Assembly (NCBI GenBank): GCA_022340905.1
Contig: JAJDNB010000027.1
Coordinates: 1 to 57,189 of the forward strand
DNA from: Deltaproteobacteria bacterium
GTDB lineage: Bacteria > Desulfobacterota > Syntrophobacteria > BM002
DNA: 57,189 bases
Reading direction: 5' to 3'
Shown: positions 10,268-19,098 of the stretch, piece after piece
Layout of the letters: each line of letters starts with the position of its first letter
Position numbering within the stretch: the first letter of the stretch is position 1
The notes under the pieces: generated by a model
What the model saw: only the letters and a program-made list of their open reading frames with translations
Told to the model about the DNA's origin: nothing
The model's database searches: none
Program-made: the position numbers and the translations under genes

Positions 10268-10685
10268 AAGGACACAACTATTGACTCGTTCGCTTAGTCC
10301 TACAGATGAAGTGTATAGCAAAATTGACTGCAAAGCACTATTTTTGGATACAAGTTGGGATTCACCCCACCGGGTTTTTCCCTTCTCTTAAACTCGGAGG
10401 ATGGAGCTCATTCTCTATGACTTTTGCGAGATCATGTGATTGCTCCGTTCTGCCCACAATGCTACCATAAAGCCTCTAATACGATTCTTTGAGCAGTGCA
10501 ATTCATTAGAACACCAAAGAATCTGGGTGACTCTAGGACCACAAGGTGAGATTTCGTCGATCACCTGGGAGTTCATGAGAAACGGATTTTTTGAATTCAT
10601 CTGAAAAAAGACAGCTCAAGAGACCCTGGGCGCTATCTTCAGGTGCATCACATCTCGCCTCCTCTGGCACCAGGTAATAAACTCT

Positions 10686-10701
10686 TGGCTTTTTTCTTGC
10701 A
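10686..10701 (+). promoter_or_regulatory. Weak candidate sigma-54 promoter for the opgB-like gene
   Basis: TGGCTTTTTTCTTGCA keeps GG-N10-GC and the TTGC half but has three mismatches in the -24 half. The start would be near 10712, 72 bp before the ATG at 10784. Support comes mainly from its position. Confidence 0.33.
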
Positions 10702-10783
10702 TCAAGGGTTGGAGTATCACTCGAGGCAGACTCTGTAAATGCAAGAGATTTTCTTGGTAGGGTGAGAGAGATTTACGGCAAAA

Positions 10784-13363
10784 ATGGGTGCTACGTTCTA
10801 CATTTATCTATCCTTATCACTCTTCGTCGTCAGTGTTTACCTATTCAGGAAAACAGGATCTACGACCAAAAATATACTCTTCTACACCATGGTCATTATT
10901 TCATTCACTTGTTATTTAATGTATGGGATATCAGATTACTTTACAGGAAATGGTATAGACGAATCTATTATCTTTTATCTTAAGTATGGTTTAGGCGGAG
11001 CCGGATTTACAGAATATTCAGATCTTATTTTTACATCCATTGTAATTATAATTCTTAGCTCAATGCTTTTAAGGTGGCTACTTGTTAGAAAAGGTAAAAG
11101 TAACTCTCATTGGATATTTAAGAAAAATATACCATACTTCCTTTTACTGTTATCTTTACTTTTAAATCCAGCAATGCCCGATGTTTACACCCTTCTTTCG
11201 GACAGGCCAGGAATTGTCCATGCAAGAGGGATCCACAAGGAAACAAAGACAACAACACCAAGTACCTCTGAATTTGCAAAGTTCTACCTAGAGCCATTTA
11301 TAGCAAAATTAACGAATGAGACTAAAAACTTGGTTGTCATATATGCTGAGGGATTGGAGGGGACATTTCTTGATGAAACCATTTTTCCAGGTTTGATTAC
11401 CGGGCTTCGCAAACTTGAATCGAAGAGTACTTATTTTACCAATATAAAACAGGTATCTGGAACTGGATGGACCATTGGAGGCATGGTAGCCAGTCAATGT
11501 GGCATTCCCTTATTTACGCCTTCCCATGGCAACTCAATGGCAGGCATGGATGTCTTTCTCCCTTCTGCAATCTGTCTCGGCGACCTATTGCACGATGAGG
11601 GCTACGACCTGACCTACTACGGAGGTGCTGATCTTGCCTATGCCGGAAAGGGTAAGTTCTATTCCACCCACAAATTTGATCACGTTGCCGGCAGGGAAGA
11701 GTTATTACCAGTCCTGGAAGACAAATCCTACGTTACTGGATGGGGGCTCTATGATGACTCACTATTTGATTTAGCTTACGAGCGTTTCATAGAGTTGTCA
11801 GACCGAGGCGGTAAATTTGGACTTTTCTTGCTAACCCTGGATACCCATCCTCCAAAGGGACACCCATCAAAAAGTTGTCAAGATAAAATATATAAAGATG
11901 GTTCAAACCCATTTCTGAATGCAGTAACTTGTTCCGACTATTTGATTACAGAATTTGTTCATAGAATTATGCAATCCCCATACGGTGAGAAGACAGTTGT
12001 TGTTGTGCTTTCAGATCATCTCGCCATGAGGAATACAGCCTCGCATCTTCTCCAGAAAAGTGAGAGGAAAAATCTTTTCATGATTATTGAGGCTAACGTG
12101 AACAAATCGACAAGAATACAGAAGCTAGGTTCAACTCTTGATATTGCCCCAACAATCTTACCTTTCATCGGCTACGACGGTGCCGTAGGATTGGGCAGAG
12201 ATCTTACTGATGCCAACCAACCAATCTCGGAAATTGAACATATACAGACGAATCTCCTCTCCTGGAAACCATCTATTTCTGACTTTTGGGATTTTCCAAG
12301 AATTCGTGAATTTGTAGAAGTAGATGTTACTAGAAATACCTTAAAAATTGATGACAGAAAATTCAATATTCCGGTGCTTGTCGAGTTAACCTCCGATTTA
12401 CAGACTACGCTAAAATTTCAATTTGACGCCTCCAAGGGGCAAAAAAAGCTAATTCATCATCTTCTGAGTCTAAATGAAAATAAACCGTTTCTATTAATTG
12501 ACCATTGTGCAAACCTTAGCATATTAGACGAAAAATTGGGACAAACTGGGTTTTGTTTAATTGCAGGTGAACGTGATAAATATATAAAAAAAATAAAACT
12601 TTATGGAAAAGTTAAATTTACTTGTGATGATATACGTGAGTTCACAGGAATCGTGGCTAACTTCCGGACACTGAGGGTTGCACATGCTGGCGGCGCAATC
12701 AACGGAAAAACATATACAAATAGCCTTGAGGCTTTGGACTATAATCTAAAAAATGGATTTTTATACTTTGAGTTGGATTTTAGCTTTACACAAGACAGGC
12801 GATTAGTATGCATACATGACTGGAAACAACATTTTAAAACCACTTTCGGTTTTTTGCCAAAGGAAAAGCCGACTCTGGAGGCTTTTGAATCTCTTGTTAA
12901 GAATAAATCTGAGCTCAAACAATGTACTCTTGAGACCTTGGCTAACTGGATGAAACAAAATACATGCGCATTTATTATTACTGATATCAAAGAGGATAAT
13001 CTCTATGGATTAAAATTAATTTCTGAATACATTCCGGAATTCAAAACAAGAATTATACCGCAAATTTATGATCCCAATAATTATAACAAGGTCAAAAGTA
13101 TGGGATATAAGCAAATTATATGGACGCTTTATAATTATGAAGGATCCAATGACGATGTTCTTAAATGGTCCGATAAATTTAACGGGCCTTTTGCTATTAC
13201 AATGCCCAAAGGTCGCGCGGTATCTGACTTACCGAGAAAATTAGCAGATAAGCATATTCCTACTTACGTTCATACCATAAACACATTAGAGCAAATGAAT
13301 GAATTTATTAACGACTTTGGCATAACTGAAATTTACACTGATTCCCTGCCCGCAGAAAGCTGA
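10784..13363 (+). CDS. OpgB-like phosphoglycerol transferase fused to a GDPD-like domain
   Basis: An 859-residue protein. Residues 1-560 follow E. coli OpgB (MdoB) closely: membrane helices, then 'SDYFTGNGIDE', 'VVIYAEGLEGTF', 'GTGWTIGGMVASQCGIPLF' (likely nucleophile T230) and 'VVLSDHLAMRNTA'. OpgB transfers phosphoglycerol from phosphatidylglycerol to periplasmic glucans. After residue ~630 there is a second domain absent from OpgB: 'AHAGGAINGKTYTNSLEAL' (H634), 'FELDFSF' (E663, D665) and 'CIHDW' (H678). This is the layout of glycerophosphodiester phosphodiesterases, but with HAG in place of HRG. The gene is more A+T-rich than its neighbours and runs against the surrounding minus-strand cluster, suggesting acquisition. 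The ribosome site is weak. No opgG or opgH is in the window, so the acceptor may be a different glycan. Confidence 0.85.
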   Translation: MGATFYIYLSLSLFVVSVYLFRKTGSTTKNILFYTMVIISFTCYLMYGISDYFTGNGIDESIIFYLKYGLGGAGFTEYSDLIFTSIVIIILSSMLLRWLLVRKGKSNSHWIFKKNIPYFLLLLSLLLNPAMPDVYTLLSDRPGIVHARGIHKETKTTTPSTSEFAKFYLEPFIAKLTNETKNLVVIYAEGLEGTFLDETIFPGLITGLRKLESKSTYFTNIKQVSGTGWTIGGMVASQCGIPLFTPSHGNSMAGMDVFLPSAICLGDLLHDEGYDLTYYGGADLAYAGKGKFYSTHKFDHVAGREELLPVLEDKSYVTGWGLYDDSLFDLAYERFIELSDRGGKFGLFLLTLDTHPPKGHPSKSCQDKIYKDGSNPFLNAVTCSDYLITEFVHRIMQSPYGEKTVVVVLSDHLAMRNTASHLLQKSERKNLFMIIEANVNKSTRIQKLGSTLDIAPTILPFIGYDGAVGLGRDLTDANQPISEIEHIQTNLLSWKPSISDFWDFPRIREFVEVDVTRNTLKIDDRKFNIPVLVELTSDLQTTLKFQFDASKGQKKLIHHLLSLNENKPFLLIDHCANLSILDEKLGQTGFCLIAGERDKYIKKIKLYGKVKFTCDDIREFTGIVANFRTLRVAHAGGAINGKTYTNSLEALDYNLKNGFLYFELDFSFTQDRRLVCIHDWKQHFKTTFGFLPKEKPTLEAFESLVKNKSELKQCTLETLANWMKQNTCAFIITDIKEDNLYGLKLISEYIPEFKTRIIPQIYDPNNYNKVKSMGYKQIIWTLYNYEGSNDDVLKWSDKFNGPFAITMPKGRAVSDLPRKLADKHIPTYVHTINTLEQMNEFINDFGITEIYTDSLPAES

Positions 13364-13414
13364 AATGAGACCAATATCATTGTAGATTGCCTAATTGGGC
13401 ACGTAACCCAAAAT

Positions 13415-13503
13415 GACTCTCTTGCTTGGTCAAGACTTTGAGCCACGGTTTGACAAATGGTGTTCTCAGCATTGTATGCGGGGATGATTACGCAGACCTT
13501 CAT
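13415..13503 (-). pseudogene. 5' stump of a GT2 glycosyltransferase gene
   Basis: The first ~29 codons read 'MKVCVIIPAYNAENTICQ', matching the start of the intact GT2 gene at 9143-10156 at about 88% of bases by my hand alignment. Similarity then stops and no GT2 domain follows. The ATG (13503) overlaps the stop of the upstream GT4 gene as ATGA, so an intact coupled GT2 gene once stood here. It was cut off by the event that brought in the sequence now carrying the opgB-like gene. Confidence 0.8.
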
Positions 13504-14630
13504 GGAACCACCTTTTCTAGATATGCAACAAAGCCTTCTACTAAGCGAGGCCAGGAAAAAGCCCTTTTCACAAATTCCTGCCCTCTCCTCGAATTGTCCA
13601 GGTCTTGCCGAATCAGGGCCTGTCGGATGGCACTGGGGAACTCCTCTATGGTGGAACACAACGTCACGTAATCTTTGAAAAGCTCAGCGTCTCCCACCCT
13701 ATTGCAAACAACGCTAAGCCCGGCGGCCAGATACTCTCTTATCTTAATGGAAGCTCTGCACTGATTTGCCCAGGTTGGGGCCATGTAGTTGATCCCCACC
13801 CGCGCCAGTTTGAGGATGCCTGGCATATCACCATGCGGGATATAGCCAGTCAAGATTATACGTTCCTGCAAACCGTATGCCTCGATCTGTTTGACATAAG
13901 ATTGCCTGTGCGTACCGTCTCCGATAACCAGAATCTTGATATCAGCACTGCTCCTGAGAAAATCCACGAGCATCGGGAAAATATGTAGAAAATCACTGGT
14001 GATTCCCAGGGAAGCACAATAAACAATCACTTGATCGTCTGGATTAATACCCCACTTTTCCCGATAACGCTCGTCCGGTCGAGCTTTAAGGAATTTTCTA
14101 ACCTCTACCCCTTGAGGCAAAAAATAGATTTTTCCCGGGGCGATTCGGAGTTCGTTGATGATAAAGTCCCTCAAATTTTTGTTATGAGTGGTAATAACAT
14201 CAAAATGACGTGGGAATAATCTAAAAAAAAGGCGCACTAGCTTCCGCCGCAGATCATCAGGGTAGTATTCGAAATCCAAATCATCAATGTCCACTATGAT
14301 TTTGCATTTGCTGATTTTCTTTATGACTAATGTGGGGAGACAGGTATTGGGCATTGGCTTCAAGACAAACACATAGTCTGGACGAAAAACCAATCCATGG
14401 AGGCAATTTAACAAAGTAGCACGGAAGATATCCAGCCAGAGGAACCCGGTTTCAACCGTGGAACGATATCTTATCCCATCTCTTTCTGATCTGCCATTCT
14501 TTGCAATGGAGCGCTCCAAAAAACACAAGGCATGCCCCTCACGGGCCAGTTCTCTAGCTATGCTCCAGAACCTAACGCCACTGCCGCTTTGCTCTGTGAG
14601 CGCGTTCAGCATGAGAATTTTCACTGGCAT
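13500..14630 (-). CDS. GT4 glycosyltransferase
   Basis: A 376-residue GT-B enzyme starting 'MPVKILMLNALTEQSGSG'. The acceptor-side half is followed by 'VIVYCASLGITSDF', and the donor half has 'ILTGYIPHGDMPGILKLARVG' and 'IKIREYLAAGLSVV', the retaining GT4 E-x7-E-like region. The frame is open for 57 more codons upstream, but that stretch would overlap the neighbouring gene. The ATG at 14630 is preceded by AAGGA, so I use it. It works in the cytoplasm on a nucleotide-sugar donor; the sugar is unknown. Confidence 0.88.
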   Translation of the reverse strand: MPVKILMLNALTEQSGSGVRFWSIARELAREGHALCFLERSIAKNGRSERDGIRYRSTVETGFLWLDIFRATLLNCLHGLVFRPDYVFVLKPMPNTCLPTLVIKKISKCKIIVDIDDLDFEYYPDDLRRKLVRLFFRLFPRHFDVITTHNKNLRDFIINELRIAPGKIYFLPQGVEVRKFLKARPDERYREKWGINPDDQVIVYCASLGITSDFLHIFPMLVDFLRSSADIKILVIGDGTHRQSYVKQIEAYGLQERIILTGYIPHGDMPGILKLARVGINYMAPTWANQCRASIKIREYLAAGLSVVCNRVGDAELFKDYVTLCSTIEEFPSAIRQALIRQDLDNSRRGQEFVKRAFSWPRLVEGFVAYLEKVVP

Positions 14631-14710
14631 TGAGATCCATCCTTGAGGTTTTCCTAGAATGCTGCACCAGACCGCCTCTAGACTGCTTTGAAGCAGCCAA
14701 CATATCGGTT

Positions 14711-15943
14711 CTATCGAGCTGATTCTCGCAGACTCTGGTAGACCTCCGTCAGTCTCTCCAGATGGTGCTCCAATGAATGGTCCATGGCAGTTTGTAGACA
14801 CGCAGACACCATCTGTCGAAGCTGGTCTTTGGAGAGACTTTGCAAAAGTGCGGCTAGTCCTTGATCATCTCCTGGTTCAAAAAGAAAACCGGTCTCGTTC
14901 TGCTTGATCATTTCAGGTATACCGCCAATCCTAGAGCCAATTACCGGCAAACCATACTTATAGGCTTCGAAAATGACGAGAGGAGCATTATCATACCAAG
15001 TCGAAGGTAAAACACAGACATCACTGCTGAGGAAGAGTTTTTCCTTTTCAGCCCCTGACACCCAACCGTAGAATTTCAGATTATCACAGCCTTTGAATTC
15101 GGCCTGCATATTCTGCATGAAATCTCCTAACCCCGCTATATGCAAGCATAGATTGTCTTTGTTGGCCCTCCTAAATGCCCGAGCGAGAACAGCCACCCCT
15201 TTATACTCTTCGACCCTGCCAACATAAAGTATGTTGATATTTCCGTTCGAGTCGTAATTCCCTCTTGCTTTATTTACCTGCTCTGTATCTTCACTGGTTA
15301 TCTCCACACCCTGAGGGATGACGGCGTATCGATTTTTATTGAGTAAGCCATGCTTTCGGTGCATCTCAATTAAAAATTGAGAAGGGGATATGACCATATC
15401 CACAGTTTTTCTCAAGTTCCATCGTTTTATCATTTGATAAAATTTGCATAATAAAGGAGGCTCGCTGCACAGCTCGAAGCTCTTCCTCAGCAAGATACTC
15501 TTTGGACAGACTGACAAATAATCATGGAGAGTGTAGACGAGTCTGCTCCTTTTGTTTTTAGCAGCCCAGAAAATTGCATTGGAAAAGCCACCCATATTGT
15601 TGATGTGTACTACATCTGGCGATTCTTTAGACAGGATATTTTTGAAAACCGAATAAACATGGGGGTTCCACAATTCTATAGTGTGCCAGAATGGTTTCAG
15701 AAATAGCGGCTTTCTCTGCGCCTGGTATCCCCAATATATGTTCAATGGATAGAAGCGATAGACCGGAATTCCATCTATGACCTCCTTGCTGAATCCAGGG
15801 AATGAATCCCGAGCAGGACAAGTTGTAACCACAAATGGCTGGTGACCATGTTGCATGAGAGCTTGTGCCAGCCACTTTACATATATGTCCGCTCCGCCAG
15901 TACTGTAAGGTTCATAGAGATTGGTTACCAAGCAAATCTTCAT
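14711..15943 (-). CDS. GT4 glycosyltransferase
   Basis: A 410-residue GT-B protein. The N-terminal half starts 'MKICLVTNLYEPYSTGGADIY' with the usual glycine-rich acceptor loop. The C-terminal half has 'NILYVGRVEEYKGV', 'LKFYGWVSGAEKEKLF', 'VFEAYKYGLPVIGS' and 'GGIPEMI', typical of retaining GT4 enzymes. It lies 14 bp from the upstream GT2 gene and is probably in the same transcript. Donor and linkage cannot be read from the sequence. Confidence 0.92.
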   Translation of the reverse strand: MKICLVTNLYEPYSTGGADIYVKWLAQALMQHGHQPFVVTTCPARDSFPGFSKEVIDGIPVYRFYPLNIYWGYQAQRKPLFLKPFWHTIELWNPHVYSVFKNILSKESPDVVHINNMGGFSNAIFWAAKNKRSRLVYTLHDYLSVCPKSILLRKSFELCSEPPLLCKFYQMIKRWNLRKTVDMVISPSQFLIEMHRKHGLLNKNRYAVIPQGVEITSEDTEQVNKARGNYDSNGNINILYVGRVEEYKGVAVLARAFRRANKDNLCLHIAGLGDFMQNMQAEFKGCDNLKFYGWVSGAEKEKLFLSSDVCVLPSTWYDNAPLVIFEAYKYGLPVIGSRIGGIPEMIKQNETGFLFEPGDDQGLAALLQSLSKDQLRQMVSACLQTAMDHSLEHHLERLTEVYQSLRESAR

Positions 15944-15956
15944 TCCGCTCTCACAG

Positions 15957-16925
15957 TTACCCGGGAGCCTTTAAACCCCAAGGTTTTAAGAGTTTCTGCA
16001 ATTTTCTCTTTGATGTCTTCACCACTCTGACGGTCCTAACGCCGGTGAAACTGAGAACGAAGAGGAGAAGATGTCCGACTGTTACTGCCCTCAACGACAA
16101 GCGGGCACCCTTTAAAAAAAACTCTCTAAAACTATCGTATTTTTCAGCTGCGAAGAAAACCACGCTTCTGTTGAGATAAAGGCTGGCATAGGCTCGTTTG
16201 GCACAGATCTCCCCGGGGGTCTCTTGCAGGATTTTATCCAAAACAATCATGGCAGAGGACAACATCCTGTCAAAGTCGGCTGACATAGTGTTCTGGTGTT
16301 CCCTATATTGAACAAGATATTGCTTTACTGGGAAGACCAGATACTTCTTAGAAATTCTCAGCCACATGTCCCAGTCCTCGCAGGAAAGCAAAGACTCATC
16401 GAAAAGGCCAATATCTTCAAATACCTCTCGTTTCACCAGCACCGAGGAGGGCGCGTAAATGATATTTTCCAAAACTAGTTTTTTATAGATCCTCCCCTCT
16501 GCACGCTTCCCTCGAAAGCTAATCACTGTTCCCTGCGCATCGATCAATTCCAGCCAAGTGAATACAAGTCCCCAGTTATCGCTCTTACTCAGTCTGGCTT
16601 CGATGAAGTCTATCTGCCTCTGGAGCTTGTCTGGCTTCCAGACATCATCATCGTCCAGAAAACAGATAAACTCGCCGCCGGAAGATTGTATTCCGGTATT
16701 GCGAGCACCCGCTAACCCCTTGTTTTCCTGATGCAGGTATCGCACTTTGGGATTTTCCAAGAATAGACTGCACTGTTTTCTCGTATGGTCACTTGAACCA
16801 TCATCCACTATGAGCAGTTCGTAGTTTTCGTAACTCTGGTTGATGACACTCTCAATGGCCTCAACCAGGTATCCCCGCGAAGCACCATTATGTGTGGTCA
16901 ATACGACTGAAATTCTTGGTTTCAT
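15957..16925 (-). CDS. GT2 glycosyltransferase
   Basis: A 322-residue GT-A enzyme with 'RISVVLTTHNGASRGYL', 'LLIVDDGSSDHT', 'FICFLDDDDVW' (DxD) and 'SCEDWDMWLRI'. An in-frame extension of 54 codons to 17087 has no family similarity, so I start at the ATG at 16925. The C-terminal 100 residues hold one hydrophobic helix. It closely resembles the enzyme at 19099-20034 in motif layout ('CEDWDxWxRI'). Confidence 0.88.
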   Translation of the reverse strand: MKPRISVVLTTHNGASRGYLVEAIESVINQSYENYELLIVDDGSSDHTRKQCSLFLENPKVRYLHQENKGLAGARNTGIQSSGGEFICFLDDDDVWKPDKLQRQIDFIEARLSKSDNWGLVFTWLELIDAQGTVISFRGKRAEGRIYKKLVLENIIYAPSSVLVKREVFEDIGLFDESLLSCEDWDMWLRISKKYLVFPVKQYLVQYREHQNTMSADFDRMLSSAMIVLDKILQETPGEICAKRAYASLYLNRSVVFFAAEKYDSFREFFLKGARLSLRAVTVGHLLLFVLSFTGVRTVRVVKTSKRKLQKLLKPWGLKAPG

Positions 16926-17163
16926 CCCGTCATTCTTCACTCTTGGGCTAGGGCAAGAAGTCCGCGGGCAAGGGCTGCATGAAGCATGCCAGGCCTTTTG
17001 AACAATCGACTCCTGTCCCTCCTTCAGGCAGAGCACGACGACTTCCAACTTTAACCCGACCACAGGGAGGATGAGCCGAAGAGGCATGGCCTTGATCTAA
17101 TTGTTCACCTCTCCAGCCTTAATGGGAGGGAGTATCGTCTAAATCAAAAGTTCCATTCAGCAG

Positions 17164-18132
17164 TCATTTGTAGGTTAACAGTTCATAGGCAGCAGCAGGG
17201 TTGGGCATGGAGTCGCCAGAGTAAATCTTTTCAAACCCAAATAGATTCAGTATCTTTAGTGCGTTTTTCAGATCTTGAGCACTTATCTGCTCTCGCCAGC
17301 TATCAATAAGACTAGTTCCCTTTACGATTGCACTATCTTCCCGACTCATCGATGATGGTGTTCTCAAGTTGCTGAGTACTTTCTCATCAAATTTCTTGCC
17401 AAGAAAACCGAACAATCTCTCAATTTCTTCGTATGGATTTTCGCAGAATTTTTCATAGAAACATAAGTGAATTTCTCCCTGTTTGAATTGCCTCAAGGGA
17501 ACATAATTCAGCATGCACCAAATGAAGACGTGTTTTTCAAACTCACTCTGGGCTTGCTCTATGGGCCCTCGAAACGGTTCTAGGTAATCTAGCACTAGCT
17601 CTTCCTGAGATAGGCAGGCTTCAATATCTGTTCTGCTCCCACGTTCTTCTTGGCCCCACCCGAGCTTCATCCAAGAATTTGCTACAGCGCAAGGATGCCT
17701 GAAAAGGAGAATGATTGGGATTCCTGGAAAATTGCTATGAATCCATTTTAACAAGAGATTGGCACGAATGTCCTTTATGAGCCTTTTCCGGGCGAATATT
17801 TTCTTGTTAGCTACGTCTGTCCACCTGTCTCTCACCCGCCCTGAGAGCACGGCTTTCGCCGGTACCAGGTAGCGCGATTCACAATTCTCCGGTCGCAAAT
17901 ATTGTTTGTATTGGAAGTCTCTAACCAGCCCCACTCTGTTCGGATTAAAAGGTTCATGTATGAATCTGTACTCACGATTATAATTAATGATGTCGGCAAT
18001 CCAGGTCGTGCCGCTGCGACCAACTCCTGCAAGAAAAACCGTATTCTTATGATCGTGGTTTAGCTCGCATGGAAAAGTACTTGCCATAATGTTAATTAAA
18101 ATTTTAATAATATTATTTTCTATAATCTTCAT
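17164..18132 (-). CDS. Sulfotransferase family protein
   Basis: A 322-residue P-loop protein. The 5'-phosphosulfate loop GVGRSGTTW is at residues 36-44, and the 3'-phosphate motif appears in 'LLFRHPCAVANSWMKLG' (R, then S). PAPS-dependent sulfotransferases of this type sulfate carbohydrate or lipid hydroxyls in the cytoplasm. The neighbouring glycosyltransferases and sulfotransferase suggest the substrate is the cluster's glycan. The sequence is A+T-rich, as are the next two genes. A start at the ATG 15 codons in is possible. The 197 bp before it are very A+T-rich, with nothing recognisable. Confidence 0.85.
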   Translation of the reverse strand: MKIIENNIIKILINIMASTFPCELNHDHKNTVFLAGVGRSGTTWIADIINYNREYRFIHEPFNPNRVGLVRDFQYKQYLRPENCESRYLVPAKAVLSGRVRDRWTDVANKKIFARKRLIKDIRANLLLKWIHSNFPGIPIILLFRHPCAVANSWMKLGWGQEERGSRTDIEACLSQEELVLDYLEPFRGPIEQAQSEFEKHVFIWCMLNYVPLRQFKQGEIHLCFYEKFCENPYEEIERLFGFLGKKFDEKVLSNLRTPSSMSREDSAIVKGTSLIDSWREQISAQDLKNALKILNLFGFEKIYSGDSMPNPAAAYELLTYK

Positions 18133-18329
18133 TTCAAATAGCAGTATACAATTTTATTTCACAATAAAGTAATTTCAGCACCATCATCAAGTTAATACTA
18201 ACTTTGCTTTCTCATTAAAAAAATAACAGCACATAATGATAAAACAAAGACTCCTTCCACAATGCAGCAAAGCATATTAATAATCAAATTACAAGATCTT
18301 GTAAAAGTATTAGAAATTGCTACGGAAAA

Positions 18330-19016
18330 CTAACACTGGTAATCATAGCCAAATATCTGAATGTCTCGACAATAGATCTTATACACTTTTTCTACCAATT
18401 CATTATCATAATAATACCAATAAGGATTTCTATCAGAAGAGACATTCCTCCTTTCGATATCCATCAAGGGAATGTCCAAAATACGAAAGACTTCAAAAAG
18501 ATCTTTGTCCATAGATTCAAGCCTTCCTAAATAATCAATTTGGTTAAGATCGATAAGTCGACATTGAAGCCGTAGATGTGGATCACAATTCTCAGTGTTC
18601 AGACCAGATACAAAATCAACAAAATTGGAAAATTCCCGCATTTTAGTGAGCTCAGGTGTAGAAAAATCGAAATGATTATTATCGACAACCTTGTTACGCC
18701 AACAAGAAACCAAGCGATCCCAGGGATTGCGGACAAAGGCAAATTTGAAGTAATTTTGATATGCCCTGACAGGATAAAAAATACCGTAAGGATGCTTTGC
18801 GTCCAAACTGACATGACTTTTCGTTAAAAGATCATATATGGTTCGAGTGCCGGCCTTTGCGACTCTAAACCAGACAAATCGTTTTTCATGACATACTGTA
18901 ATGTTGTAGCGATGTGAGGAAGGTAAAAAGGGCAGTTTGCTTAGTGCTCCATACCCTACCTGAGCCACCTTATTTCTTCTGCGAAGCTCTATGGGCTTTC
19001 CAGGGAGTGTCTTCAT
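18330..19016 (-). CDS. Sulfotransferase, Sulfotransfer_2 (carbohydrate sulfotransferase) type
   Basis: A 228-residue protein with the short-loop PAPS site VAKAGTRT at residues 52-59, preceded by 'RFVWF', and the 3'-phosphate motif 'FAFVRNPWDRLVSCWRNK'. This is the pattern of family-2 carbohydrate sulfotransferases. The ATG at 19016 has AGAGGA six bases upstream; the frame extends 14 codons further without a better start. It is a different family branch from the other three sulfotransferase-like genes here. Confidence 0.87.
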   Translation of the reverse strand: MKTLPGKPIELRRRNKVAQVGYGALSKLPFLPSSHRYNITVCHEKRFVWFRVAKAGTRTIYDLLTKSHVSLDAKHPYGIFYPVRAYQNYFKFAFVRNPWDRLVSCWRNKVVDNNHFDFSTPELTKMREFSNFVDFVSGLNTENCDPHLRLQCRLIDLNQIDYLGRLESMDKDLFEVFRILDIPLMDIERRNVSSDRNPYWYYYDNELVEKVYKIYCRDIQIFGYDYQC

Positions 19017-19098
19017 TTTATTCCTCTTGTAATGTAAGGCGCAACGTCTGGTATGCAAAGGTCTCTGACTAATTTTAATTCCAAGAAACAGTTTTATT

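Larger units (their letters stand above)
10157..10783. other. Intergenic region, 627 bp, between divergent genes
   Basis: It lies between the minus-strand GT2 gene and the plus-strand opgB-like gene. It holds two sigma-54-like sites pointing outward (10252-10267 minus, 10686-10701 plus). The middle (about 10300-10650) has no convincing gene; a 61-codon minus frame at 10415-10600 has no recognisable motif or ribosome site. It could be debris left from the event that placed the opgB-like gene here. Confidence 0.6.

Noticed and set aside
10415-10600. 61-codon minus-strand frame in the intergenic region
   Set aside because: No ribosome site, no motif and no hydrophobic or repeat pattern; length expected by chance.
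13364-13659. 108-codon minus-strand frame spanning the GT2 stump
   Set aside because: Only the first ~29 codons of the embedded GT2 start are protein-like; the rest is the antisense or out-of-frame end of the GT4 gene and unrelated DNA.
14631-14801. N-terminal extension of the GT4 gene at 13500
   Set aside because: It would overlap the neighbouring GT4 gene and has no family similarity, while the ATG at 14630 has a good ribosome site.
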